Shown here piece by piece: positions 1-6,232 of a stretch of 9,759 bases of DNA (the stretch's first letter is position 1; every line of letters starts with the position of its first letter). A program made the translations under genes and the position numbers. Source of the DNA: JBHPGW01 sp042569785 (GTDB lineage Bacteria; Planctomycetota; Phycisphaerae; Sedimentisphaerales; Anaerobacaceae); contig JBHPGW010000086.1 of NCBI GenBank assembly GCA_042569785.1, positions 1 to 9,759 on the forward strand, read 5' to 3'. The notes beneath the pieces were generated by a model that saw only the letters and a program-made list of their open reading frames with translations, was not told the origin of the DNA and did not search any database.

Positions 1-1715
1 GTAAAAGCGATCTCTCTTGGCAGATTTTTATCATCCACCTCCAAAACTTCAACGGTCATACCTTCAAGAACGAATCGGCGGTTCTTTTCAAACATTTTAC
101 TGCTGCAAAGCAGTTGGTCGATGATGGCAAAGGCATGCGAGAAATGTACAGGGCTGCTTTGGTCGGAGGTGAAGATATTATCCTCTTTGCTTCTGATAAC
201 AAGTGTTCTCTCATCAGTCCTTTCGACTTCAAGGCCTGTATAGGCAAATCCAAGAGTCCTTATGGAGTTAGGGATTGGCTGGTCATAGTAAGCCGCGTTA
301 AACGGCATCGTAGTAACACTGATCTGAAATGGTGCATTAACGATAACAACATCACAGTCGTTTGATAGCGAAACATTGTTTAAGTTTGAAGGATTTGCCA
401 TCGCACCGAACATAGTAGGCGCTATTTTGCAAGTTGTTGTTTTTGAGATAGCCGCCATAGGAACATGAATGATCAAAAGTATTATGCAAAAAATCCATGC
501 AGGGCGTTTGTAGAACTGTGACACTGGCAGCGGATTTCGGTTCTTTACAAGATCGTCGAAAAAGACAGCAATTAGGCCAAAAGCTCCGATCGACACAAAC
601 GCGAAATTCTTGCTTCCGGGTGCTGCTACAATTGGAATAGCAGCGAATAGCATTACCGCGGACCAGAATCGAGCCATCTTGTTTCTACAAATTACCGGTA
701 GAAACAAGACGATAGCCACCAGAGTAAAGACAATATAGAAAATTAAGATAATACCGAAGTACTGCGCACTAACTCCAAGAAAACTATCAGGCGGTGAAGC
801 CGAAAGCTGGCCTGCGATTATAGCATTGAGATAGCCTGGCAGATGATAAAGGAATTTCAGCGGTTCATGGCCGGGGTCAATATAAGCTGCTCCGATACCA
901 CTGACTCCATAGCCAAGCGACTGGTAAATGATTCGCCAAACGATGACAGTCACAATCGCCGGCATTAGACTTAGAAACCGTTTTGGCCAAGCCTCTTTAT
1001 CGAGTACTAGAGCATAGGCGAGGATAAAAGCAAACGTTGAGACCCCCGCTTCGTTTGCCAGAAGTGAAAGCGACAAAAATATAACCGAAAGGATCGCGGC
1101 AGGAGTTGAATTTGTCGTTCGCCATTTATAATGCATACCGAAACAGGCCAGACCAAGACAAAGTGATACTATGAATCCTCTGTTTGCAACGAACATAACC
1201 GGGAAATACGTATTCTTATCCAGTACGAACATCAACGCCGCCAGTGTCGCTATTCCGGTCGGGCCAATTATTCGGCGATAAATAAGCGTTACCAGAAACA
1301 CAACGGCCGCGAACCATGCGATGTTATGCGCGTGCATAAGCACTGGCGAATCAGGAAACAAACGATAGTCAAGCCAATGTGTAAACGCGGTAAACGGACG
1401 CCAGAGAGAGCATTTTGTATCGTCAGGCAGCCACCACGGCAAAGCTCCATAATTTCGCCCCATAGCGATACGTTCTCTGTCGCGTGGAAAACCAAATGTT
1501 TCGAACAGAACCGTTGACAATGCCCCTGTATTTTCCGGGACCATACCGGTTTTGTTAAGTTCCGGCGGTATTTGAGAGAGCTTTAGCTGAGGGACCCTCT
1601 GAACAAGATCATCCATCATAAGGCCGCTTTTCAGTGTAGGCAGCATCATAACGACAGCTACAATGCTGAATATCAAGGGCAGATATTTGGATTTGATAAA
1701 TCTTTTCAGAATCAT
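1..1715 (-). CDS. Large multi-pass membrane protein, GT-C glycosyltransferase-like (partial, C-terminus outside window)
   Basis: The minus strand is open without a stop from an ATG at 1715-1713 to the left edge, giving 571 codons; the C-terminus is missing. Residues 11-28 form a hydrophobic first segment, followed by an acidic MMDDLVQR loop (33-40). A large non-membrane loop (about 40-125) carries PWWLPDD (93-99), LWRPF (104-108) and HWLDYRLFP (113-121). About nine to eleven further hydrophobic segments lie between 131 and 424. The last 145 or so visible residues (425-571) are soluble. A short TM1, an Asp-Asp pair in the first outer loop and many helices are typical of GT-C polyprenyl-sugar transferases, which act at the membrane on lipid-linked sugars; that assignment is inference, since no catalytic set can be proven here. 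I do not recognise a named gene. No Shine-Dalgarno site precedes the ATG, and a TATAAT box lies about 26 bp upstream. Ten start codons are echoed in a repeat at 3924-3953. Confidence 0.88.
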   Translation of the reverse strand, partial: MILKRFIKSKYLPLIFSIVAVVMMLPTLKSGLMMDDLVQRVPQLKLSQIPPELNKTGMVPENTGALSTVLFETFGFPRDRERIAMGRNYGALPWWLPDDTKCSLWRPFTAFTHWLDYRLFPDSPVLMHAHNIAWFAAVVFLVTLIYRRIIGPTGIATLAALMFVLDKNTYFPVMFVANRGFIVSLCLGLACFGMHYKWRTTNSTPAAILSVIFLSLSLLANEAGVSTFAFILAYALVLDKEAWPKRFLSLMPAIVTVIVWRIIYQSLGYGVSGIGAAYIDPGHEPLKFLYHLPGYLNAIIAGQLSASPPDSFLGVSAQYFGIILIFYIVFTLVAIVLFLPVICRNKMARFWSAVMLFAAIPIVAAPGSKNFAFVSIGAFGLIAVFFDDLVKNRNPLPVSQFYKRPAWIFCIILLIIHVPMAAISKTTTCKIAPTMFGAMANPSNLNNVSLSNDCDVVIVNAPFQISVTTMPFNAAYYDQPIPNSIRTLGFAYTGLEVERTDERTLVIRSKEDNIFTSDQSSPVHFSHAFAIIDQLLCSSKMFEKNRRFVLEGMTVEVLEVDDKNLPREIAF

Positions 1716-1740
1716 TAAAAATAATTCTATAAAATTTTCT

Positions 1741-1746
1741 ATTATA
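1741..1746 (-). promoter_or_regulatory. Probable -10 box (TATAAT) of the leftward membrane gene
   Basis: Read on the minus strand this is a perfect TATAAT, 25 bases before the ATG at 1715 in an AT-rich leader, so any leader RNA would be only about 20 nt and lacks a Shine-Dalgarno site. At the normal 17-bp spacing the -35 position reads ACGGCG, which is not consensus; a TTGAAC on the same strand is 21 bp away, which is too far. The 13-bp palindrome at 1767-1779 overlaps the -35 region and could be an operator. Activator dependence is therefore plausible but unproven. Confidence 0.5.
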
Positions 1747-1766
1747 TGGCAAATTAAAATAGTCGC

Positions 1767-1779
1767 CGTTCAATGAACG
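1767..1779. promoter_or_regulatory. 13-bp palindrome, operator-like
   Basis: CGTTCA-A-TGAACG is a perfect 6-1-6 inverted repeat. It sits about 20 bp upstream of the leftward TATAAT box, where a regulator would overlap the -35 region. At the matching place in repeat copy B the sequence reads CGTTCAACCAACG, so the symmetry is mostly lost. It does not match the LexA-site forms I know well. Confidence 0.3.
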
Positions 1780-1795
1780 CAATATGCTTCACGCT

Positions 1796-1955
1796 CAAAC
1801 TGACATCTCATCTCGTCAAGAATCCGGCTAAATTCACGTTTTGACGGGCTTAATAGAGGTTTGAGTGTAAGATTAAGCCGAAAATTTTAACCTGAAGCGC
1901 AACTATGGCTTTGAGTCTGGGGCAGTGTGCATTGGATTGTATTGACTGATTTTTC
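1796..1955. other. Non-coding spacer between divergent promoters
   Basis: No credible gene is visible here. The spacer holds an 8-bp perfect inverted repeat, GGCTTAAT (1847-1854) and ATTAAGCC (1872-1879), with a 17-nt loop, followed by an A/T-rich GAAAATTTTAA stretch. A second weak pair, CGTCAA (1814-1819) and TTGACG (1841-1846), nests before it. The long loop and the lack of a clean T-run make a terminator doubtful, so a protein-binding site is equally possible. Confidence 0.4.
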
Positions 1956-1984
1956 TTGACATTTGTGCGTTAAATCGATACAAT
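1956..1984 (+). promoter_or_regulatory. Strong sigma-70-type promoter of the beta-helix gene
   Basis: TTGACA (1956-1961) is a perfect -35 box. A 17-bp spacer separates it from TACAAT (1979-1984), one base from the -10 consensus. Transcription should begin near 1991, giving a leader of about 93 nt before the ATG at 2084. Confidence 0.75.
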
Positions 1985-1990
1985 GAAATG

Positions 1991-2083
1991 GATTATAAGC
2001 AGAGGAGAAGCGTATTTACCATGTTTTAAGTTCTGCAAGTTGTTGCAGTTGTCGTAGAAAATATATTTTCGGAGGATAGTAAA
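1991..2083 (+). promoter_or_regulatory. 5' leader of the beta-helix gene with hairpin and strong ribosome binding site
   Basis: The leader contains a 6-bp perfect hairpin, CTGCAA-GTTTG-TTGCAG (2033-2049). It ends in GGAGGA (2072-2077), six bases before the ATG at 2084. That is the only strong Shine-Dalgarno site in the window and it fixes the start. A minimal frame ATG-TTT-TAA (2021-2029) lies upstream. The leader does not match a riboswitch class I recognise. Confidence 0.5.
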
Positions 2084-3853
2084 ATGGAAAAGATTAAGTC
2101 AATTCTTGTTCTAATTTCCCTGCTGATAGCTGTTCCCTGTATGGGGGTAACGATCATCGTAGATGCGAATGTGGCCAACAACGACGCGAATTTTCATAAT
2201 ATCAAAGACGCGATCAGCTTTTCTGGTTATGGTGATGTTATAGTGGTTAACTCGGGCGATTATACAGGCCCAGATAATCGTGGCCTGGATTTCATGGGAA
2301 AGGTTATTACGATCAGGAGCACAAACCCCAATGACCCAAACATAGTCGCAGAAACAATTATCAACTGCGAGGGTGTAGACCGCGCGTTTTTGTTCTCGAA
2401 AGCCGAAGATCAAAATTCGATAGTCGATGGCCTTACTATAACAAACGGTCAAGGCGATTTTGGTGGTGGGATTTACTGTGAACAAAGCAGTCCAACGATA
2501 AGAAACTGTATATTCACCGGTAACACCGGAAAATATGTTGGAGGGGCGATATATTGTGATAACAGCAGTCCGGATGTTATAGGCTGTGTATTTATCGATA
2601 ATACTGTAACTGGATATGATGGTGGGGCGATAGCTAACTTCTTTGGGTCATCACCAAATGTAAGTAACTGCATCTTTATCAATAATTTGGCTCGCGATGG
2701 CGGCGGGATATGTAACCGCAAAAATGCGACAGACCCCAATATAACCAACTGCACTTTCATAAATAACACAGCCAGACGATTTGGCGGCGGTATGTATAAC
2801 AGCGAATACTCATCTGCGAATGTAACAAACTGCACATTAGTCGGCAACTCAGCAGCTGGCGGTGCAGGCGGAATATATAACTACCTTAACGGGAATCCTG
2901 CGATCTCAAATTGTATTATTTGGGATAACAGTCCCGTCGAAATAGCTGGCTACAGTTCCATTTTTACAGTCAATTACTGCAACATCAAAGGCGGGTATAC
3001 CGGAATCGCTAATATAAATTTAGACCCCTTGCTTGCTGATGCTAATACCGGTGATTACCATCTGCTGCCGAATTCACCATGTATCGATGCTGGAGACCCA
3101 TGCGGCATTTATTCCGGACAAACAGATATTGATGGTGAACTTCGTGTTTTCGGAACTGTTGTCGATATCGGTAGCGACGAAGCTTGCCCTGATATTGAAG
3201 TCTCTCCTCAAGCCTACGATTTCGGCGATGTGAACATTGGAACATCGGATATCGCATTTGTTACGATCTCTAATTTTGGAAGTGCTAACCTTACTGTAAG
3301 CGATATCAGTTTAACACCTGAAAGCAACATTGATTTTTCTATTACCGCAGGGCCGAACTTGCCGGCGGCTATCGAACCAGGCGGATTCGAAGATGTGGGC
3401 ATTAGCTATACTCCATCGGTTGCCAGTGAGGTATTCGCTGTATTGAAAATTATCAGCGACGACACAGATTATGACTTGATACAGATTAGCTTGGCTGGAC
3501 TCGGTGTACAGACCGAGATTCCGCCAGAAGGACAAATTGCAGAAATACTGGCATTTTTTGATGAATCCGTTACGGATGGAACTTTGTTTGGAAAAGGCCC
3601 TGGAAAATCAGCCGAACACCGATTAAAAGCCCTGAGAAATATGATCGAGGCTGCAGGAGACCTGATAGAAGATGACTTGCTCGAAGAGGCTTGCGAGCAA
3701 TTAAGGGACGCCTACAATCGTATCGACAATAACCCCAGGCCACCAGATTTTGCACAGGGAACCGCAGTTCCGATTCTGGCAGAGATGATTGAGAATCTAA
3801 GGATGAATCTTGGATGCTATGATTATTTTAACGGCCAGGAATCTGGAAAATAA
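2084..3853 (+). CDS. Secreted right-handed beta-helix protein with Ig-like domain and helical C-terminal tail
   Basis: The 589-residue product starts with a signal peptide (basic MEKIK, hydrophobic 7-19, likely cleaved near residue 21; PC is not a good lipobox). Residues 24-120 form the N-terminal cap and first rungs (DAISFSGYGDVIVVNSG, GKVITIRSTNPNDPN). Residues 127-283 hold six rungs of about 26 residues with the pattern GGGIY...SSP.I.NC.F..N, typical of polymorphic-outer-membrane/pectate-lyase-like parallel beta-helices. The helix closes with SPCIDAGDP, DIDGELRVFG and DIGSDE (331-366). Residues 369-475 form a beta-sandwich of the ASH/choice-of-anchor-D type (FGDVNIGTSD, ISNFGSANL). Residues 483-578 are predicted helical, with GKGPGKSAEHRLKALRNMI, EEACEQLRDAY and a final LGC. 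The protein is probably exported to the periplasm or surface as a binding or structural protein. No catalytic residues, dockerin or PEP-CTERM anchor can be seen. It lies alone between two direct repeats. Confidence 0.93.
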   Translation: MEKIKSILVLISLLIAVPCMGVTIIVDANVANNDANFHNIKDAISFSGYGDVIVVNSGDYTGPDNRGLDFMGKVITIRSTNPNDPNIVAETIINCEGVDRAFLFSKAEDQNSIVDGLTITNGQGDFGGGIYCEQSSPTIRNCIFTGNTGKYVGGAIYCDNSSPDVIGCVFIDNTVTGYDGGAIANFFGSSPNVSNCIFINNLARDGGGICNRKNATDPNITNCTFINNTARRFGGGMYNSEYSSANVTNCTLVGNSAAGGAGGIYNYLNGNPAISNCIIWDNSPVEIAGYSSIFTVNYCNIKGGYTGIANINLDPLLADANTGDYHLLPNSPCIDAGDPCGIYSGQTDIDGELRVFGTVVDIGSDEACPDIEVSPQAYDFGDVNIGTSDIAFVTISNFGSANLTVSDISLTPESNIDFSITAGPNLPAAIEPGGFEDVGISYTPSVASEVFAVLKIISDDTDYDLIQISLAGLGVQTEIPPEGQIAEILAFFDESVTDGTLFGKGPGKSAEHRLKALRNMIEAAGDLIEDDLLEEACEQLRDAYNRIDNNPRPPDFAQGTAVPILAEMIENLRMNLGCYDYFNGQESGK

Positions 3854-3869
3854 TACAGCCAATAAGATG

Positions 3870-3953
3870 CTAAGATGCGATAGTCTTCCAGATACAAATC
3901 GCCTGTCGAATCCACAGCAGGTGTTTGGATTTAACAAACCATTTTAGGGTCAT
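3870..3953 (-). pseudogene. Vestigial 5' end of a second copy of the leftward membrane-protein gene
   Basis: On the minus strand an ATG at 3953-3951 lies at the same place in the repeat as the start of the membrane gene at 1715. Its first ten codons read MTLKWFVKSK against MILKRFIKSK, seven of ten identical, with one further conservative change (I to V) and one synonymous codon (CTA for CTG). Similarity then fades (HLLWIRQA against YLPLIFSI). The frame closes at TAG (3872-3870) after 27 codons. The same TATAAT box stands upstream. It reads as the remnant of a paralogue that lost its body. A short functional peptide is possible but unsupported. Confidence 0.5.
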
Positions 3954-3979
3954 TAAAAAACAATTCTATAAAATTTTCT

Positions 3980-3985
3980 ATTATA
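3980..3985 (-). promoter_or_regulatory. Orphan leftward -10 box in repeat copy B
   Basis: This is the copy of the TATAAT box that serves the membrane gene at 1741-1746, with identical sequence on both sides. Here it points into the vestigial head and the 3' end of the beta-helix gene, so any transcript would be antisense to that mRNA. As in copy A there is no clear -35 box. Confidence 0.35.
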
Positions 3986-4002
3986 TGGCAAATTAAAATA
4001 GT

Positions 4003-4019
4003 CGCCGACGTAGTCGGCG
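4003..4019. repeat. Perfect hairpin in repeat copy B
   Basis: CGCCGAC-GTA-GTCGGCG has a 7-bp GC-rich stem and a 3-nt loop. No T-run follows on the plus strand, so it is not a standard intrinsic terminator for the beta-helix gene. Most of it is the 12-bp stretch missing from copy A. Confidence 0.7.
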
Positions 4020-4066
4020 TTCAACCAACGCAATACGCTTCACGCTTCACGAGATACGATTAACGC

Positions 4067-4095
4067 TTGAGTTTATGTTGTTTAGAGCGTACAAT
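4067..4095 (+). promoter_or_regulatory. Probable uvrB promoter
   Basis: TTGAGT (4067-4072), a 17-bp spacer and TACAAT (4090-4095) give a good sigma-70-type match. Transcription should start near 4102, with a leader of about 39 nt. I found no convincing SOS (LexA) box. The same TACAAT and 17-bp spacing occur in the beta-helix promoter. Confidence 0.6.
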
Positions 4096-4140
4096 ACACA
4101 CCGAAATTGCGTTTTTTGCTTTTTGTATCGGTAAAACGAG

Positions 4141-6159
4141 ATGGCTGAATTCAAAATTAATAGTAAATACAAACCGGCGGGCGATCAGCCGCAGGCTATT
4201 GAAAAGCTTGTGACTTCCATCAAGGCAGGCGAAAAGTTCCAGACCCTTATGGGCGTTACCGGCAGCGGTAAAACTTTTACTATGGCCAATGTAATAGAAA
4301 AATTGAACAAGCCCGCCCTTATCATATCGCACAATAAGACCCTGGCTGCTCAACTGTACGAGGAATTCAAGGAGCTTTTCCCCGAAAACGCCGTCGAATA
4401 TTTCGTCAGCTATTACGATTACTATCAGCCCGAAGCGTACATCCCCCAAAGGGACATATATATAGAAAAGGACGCGTCGAAAAATGATGACCTCGATCGC
4501 CTGCGTCTTTCCACTACGACCAGCTTGTCAACAAGAAGAGACACCGTTATCGTCGCCTCGGTGTCGTGTATTTTCGGTTTAGGTTCACCGGAAGATTACA
4601 AGGCCTCTGTCATTGCCGTGCGCACCGGCGACTGTATCGAGAGAAACGATCTGCTCGGCAGATTCGCCGATCTGCAATATACAAGAAACGACTTCGAATT
4701 TGCCAGAGGTACATTCAGGGTTCGCGGTGATGTAGTCGAATTGTATCCGTCTTACGAATCGTTTGCTATCCGCTTTGAGTTTTTCGGAGACGAGATAGAG
4801 AACATAAGCTATATAAATCCAACCTCATCGGAAACTCTCGCAGTCGAATCGCAGGTCTTTGTCTTTCCCGCTCAGCATTACATTATGCCCGCGGACAGAA
4901 TCGCGCCAGCCGTCGTAAGCATCAAGGCGGAATTAAAAACCCAGCTCCAGCACTTTCGCCAGGAAGGCAAACTGCTCGAAGCCCAGAGACTACAGGCCAG
5001 GACAATGTACGATCTCGAAATGATGCAGGAAGTCGGCTATTGCAGCGGCATCGAAAATTACGCCAGGCATCTATCAGGACTCGAACCAGGAGCCAGGCCA
5101 TTTACATTAATAGATTATTTCCCGAAGGATTTTCTGCTCTTTATTGACGAATCGCATGTCACTATTCCGCAGATAAAAGCTATGTGGGCAGGTGACAAAA
5201 GCAGAAAATCTGTTCTGATCGAACATGGTTTTCGGCTGCCAAGTGCTCTCGACAATCGCCCTTTACGGTTCGAAGAGTTTCAGGACTGTTGGGCGAATGC
5301 GGTTTTTGTAACAGCTACCCCGGGCCCTTACGAATTGGAAAAGTGCCAGGGCGAAGTTGTCGAGCAGGTCATCAGGCCAACAGGGCTCATCGATCCGGAG
5401 ATCGTTTTGCATCCTGCCAGAGATCAGGTCGAGCATCTGCTTACTGAGATCAAAAAAAGGGTCAGGGCCGGCGAAAGAACACTCGTAACAACACTGACAA
5501 AAAGATTAGCTGAGAACCTGTCATCGTATATTGCAAAAAAAGGCTTTCGCTGCCGTTACCTGCACAGCGAGATCAATACACTCGAACGGATCGAGATACT
5601 CCGCGATTTGCGTAACGGCGAATTTGACGTGCTTGTCGGCATAAATCTGCTGCGTGAAGGCCTCGACCTGCCGGAAGTTTCAGCCGTTGCAATCCTCGAT
5701 GCTGACAAGGAAGGTTTTCTGCGATCTCGCACCTCGCTGATACAAACAATTGGCAGGGCGGCGAGAAATGTCAACGCGACCGTCTTTATGTATGGCGATA
5801 AAGTTACCGATTCGATGCAAAAAGCTATTGACGAAACCGAAAGACGCCGTAAAATTCAATTAAAATACAATAAGGATCATAACATTACGCCCGAAACCAT
5901 AATAAAGGAGGTTCGTAAGGGCCTAACCGAGCAGATAAAAGCAAGGAAGACCGCTGCCGATGCTGTTAGGTTCGGTACTGATGAATATGAGAAAGTCGAA
6001 CTGGCCACCCAGATCGAAAAAGAAATGCTCGAAGCTGCCGAGACGCTCGACTTTGAAAAAGCAGCTTTCCTGCGTGACCAGCTCCAGCAACTAAAGGACC
6101 TGCCACAATTAGTGGTAGAAAGCAAAACCAGAAAAGATAAAAAGAAAAAACATGATTAA
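4141..6159 (+). CDS. uvrB: UvrABC excision nuclease subunit B
   Basis: UvrB is the damage-verifying helicase of nucleotide excision repair; it receives DNA from UvrA and recruits UvrC for incision. The 672-residue protein is full length (E. coli about 673). Residue landmarks: Walker A GVTGSGKT (38-45); the damage-probing beta-hairpin region YYDYYQPEAYIPQRDIY (91-107); Walker B DESH (336-339); ATPGPYELE (392-400); the helicase C-terminal half with YLHSEINTLERIEILRDL (473-490), GINLLREGLDLPEVSAVAIL (500-519) and QTIGRAARN (535-543); and the C-terminal UVR motif that contacts UvrC (about 623-652). The MAEFKINSKYKPAGDQPQAI start aligns with the family start. The ATG has no Shine-Dalgarno site, only a T-rich leader. 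nadC follows 73 bp downstream on the same strand. Confidence 0.99.
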   Translation: MAEFKINSKYKPAGDQPQAIEKLVTSIKAGEKFQTLMGVTGSGKTFTMANVIEKLNKPALIISHNKTLAAQLYEEFKELFPENAVEYFVSYYDYYQPEAYIPQRDIYIEKDASKNDDLDRLRLSTTTSLSTRRDTVIVASVSCIFGLGSPEDYKASVIAVRTGDCIERNDLLGRFADLQYTRNDFEFARGTFRVRGDVVELYPSYESFAIRFEFFGDEIENISYINPTSSETLAVESQVFVFPAQHYIMPADRIAPAVVSIKAELKTQLQHFRQEGKLLEAQRLQARTMYDLEMMQEVGYCSGIENYARHLSGLEPGARPFTLIDYFPKDFLLFIDESHVTIPQIKAMWAGDKSRKSVLIEHGFRLPSALDNRPLRFEEFQDCWANAVFVTATPGPYELEKCQGEVVEQVIRPTGLIDPEIVLHPARDQVEHLLTEIKKRVRAGERTLVTTLTKRLAENLSSYIAKKGFRCRYLHSEINTLERIEILRDLRNGEFDVLVGINLLREGLDLPEVSAVAILDADKEGFLRSRTSLIQTIGRAARNVNATVFMYGDKVTDSMQKAIDETERRRKIQLKYNKDHNITPETIIKEVRKGLTEQIKARKTAADAVRFGTDEYEKVELATQIEKEMLEAAETLDFEKAAFLRDQLQQLKDLPQLVVESKTRKDKKKKHD

Positions 6160-6232
6160 TCACGAATTGACACGAATTTTTTAAATACGGATTAACACGG
6201 ATTTACACTGAAAATACAATTAGGAAGATAAT
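6160..6232 (+). repeat. uvrB-nadC spacer with 10-bp periodic repeats and nadC ribosome binding site
   Basis: CACGAATT occurs at 6161-6168 and 6171-6178, and ACGGATT at 6187-6193 and 6197-6203, each pair with a 10-bp period. The two halves resemble each other (CACGAATT against CACGGATT), giving a four-unit degenerate array that begins at the uvrB stop. A perfect TTGACA (6167-6172) falls inside it, but the best -10 at 17 bp (GATTAA) matches only three of six bases, so an nadC promoter is doubtful. AGGA (6222-6225) lies seven bases before the nadC ATG and sets its start. Confidence 0.7.

Larger units (their letters stand above)
1686..1795. repeat. Direct repeat copy A (head of leftward membrane gene)
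   Basis: This stretch is repeated in the same orientation at 3924-4046. The core 1723-1768 is identical to 3962-4007 over 46 bp. To its left, 1686-1715 matches 3924-3953 at 23 of 30 positions and covers the first ten codons of the membrane gene. A one-base length difference lies in the adjoining A-tract. To its right, 1769-1795 matches 4020-4046 at 24 of 27 positions, after a 12-base stretch that is present only in copy B. Copy A contains a 13-bp perfect palindrome (CGTTCA-A-TGAACG, 1767-1779) that is degenerate in copy B. Confidence 0.92.
3924..4046. repeat. Direct repeat copy B, upstream of uvrB
   Basis: Same orientation as 1686-1795, sharing the identical 46-bp core (3962-4007). Unlike copy A it has 12 extra bases (4008-4019) that complete a perfect hairpin CGCCGAC-GTA-GTCGGCG (4003-4019). 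The flank continues with short iterated phrases (ACGCTTCACGCTTCACGAG, 4036-4054) that look like dispersed intergenic-repeat sequence. Confidence 0.92.
3854..4140. other. Non-coding region between the beta-helix gene and uvrB
   Basis: This 287-bp gap holds the vestigial leftward gene head, repeat copy B and the uvrB promoter. I see no good terminator for the beta-helix gene. The only candidate, CTGT (3903-3906) with ACAG (3914-3917), is short and is not followed by a T-run. Confidence 0.5.

Noticed and set aside
56..365. Short frames on both strands near the left edge.
   Set aside because: The minus-strand 56-253 and plus-strand 114-365 frames lie inside the long uninterrupted minus-strand membrane-protein frame and show no domain or ribosome binding site.
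2440..2930. Repeated GGxIY...NC units as possible DNA tandem repeats.
   Set aside because: The repetition is at protein level (beta-helix rungs); the DNA units are too diverged and unequal in length to be a tandem array.
4051..4140. SOS/LexA operator upstream of uvrB.
   Set aside because: I found neither the E. coli-type, Gram-positive-type nor GTTC-N7-GTTC-type site near the promoter.
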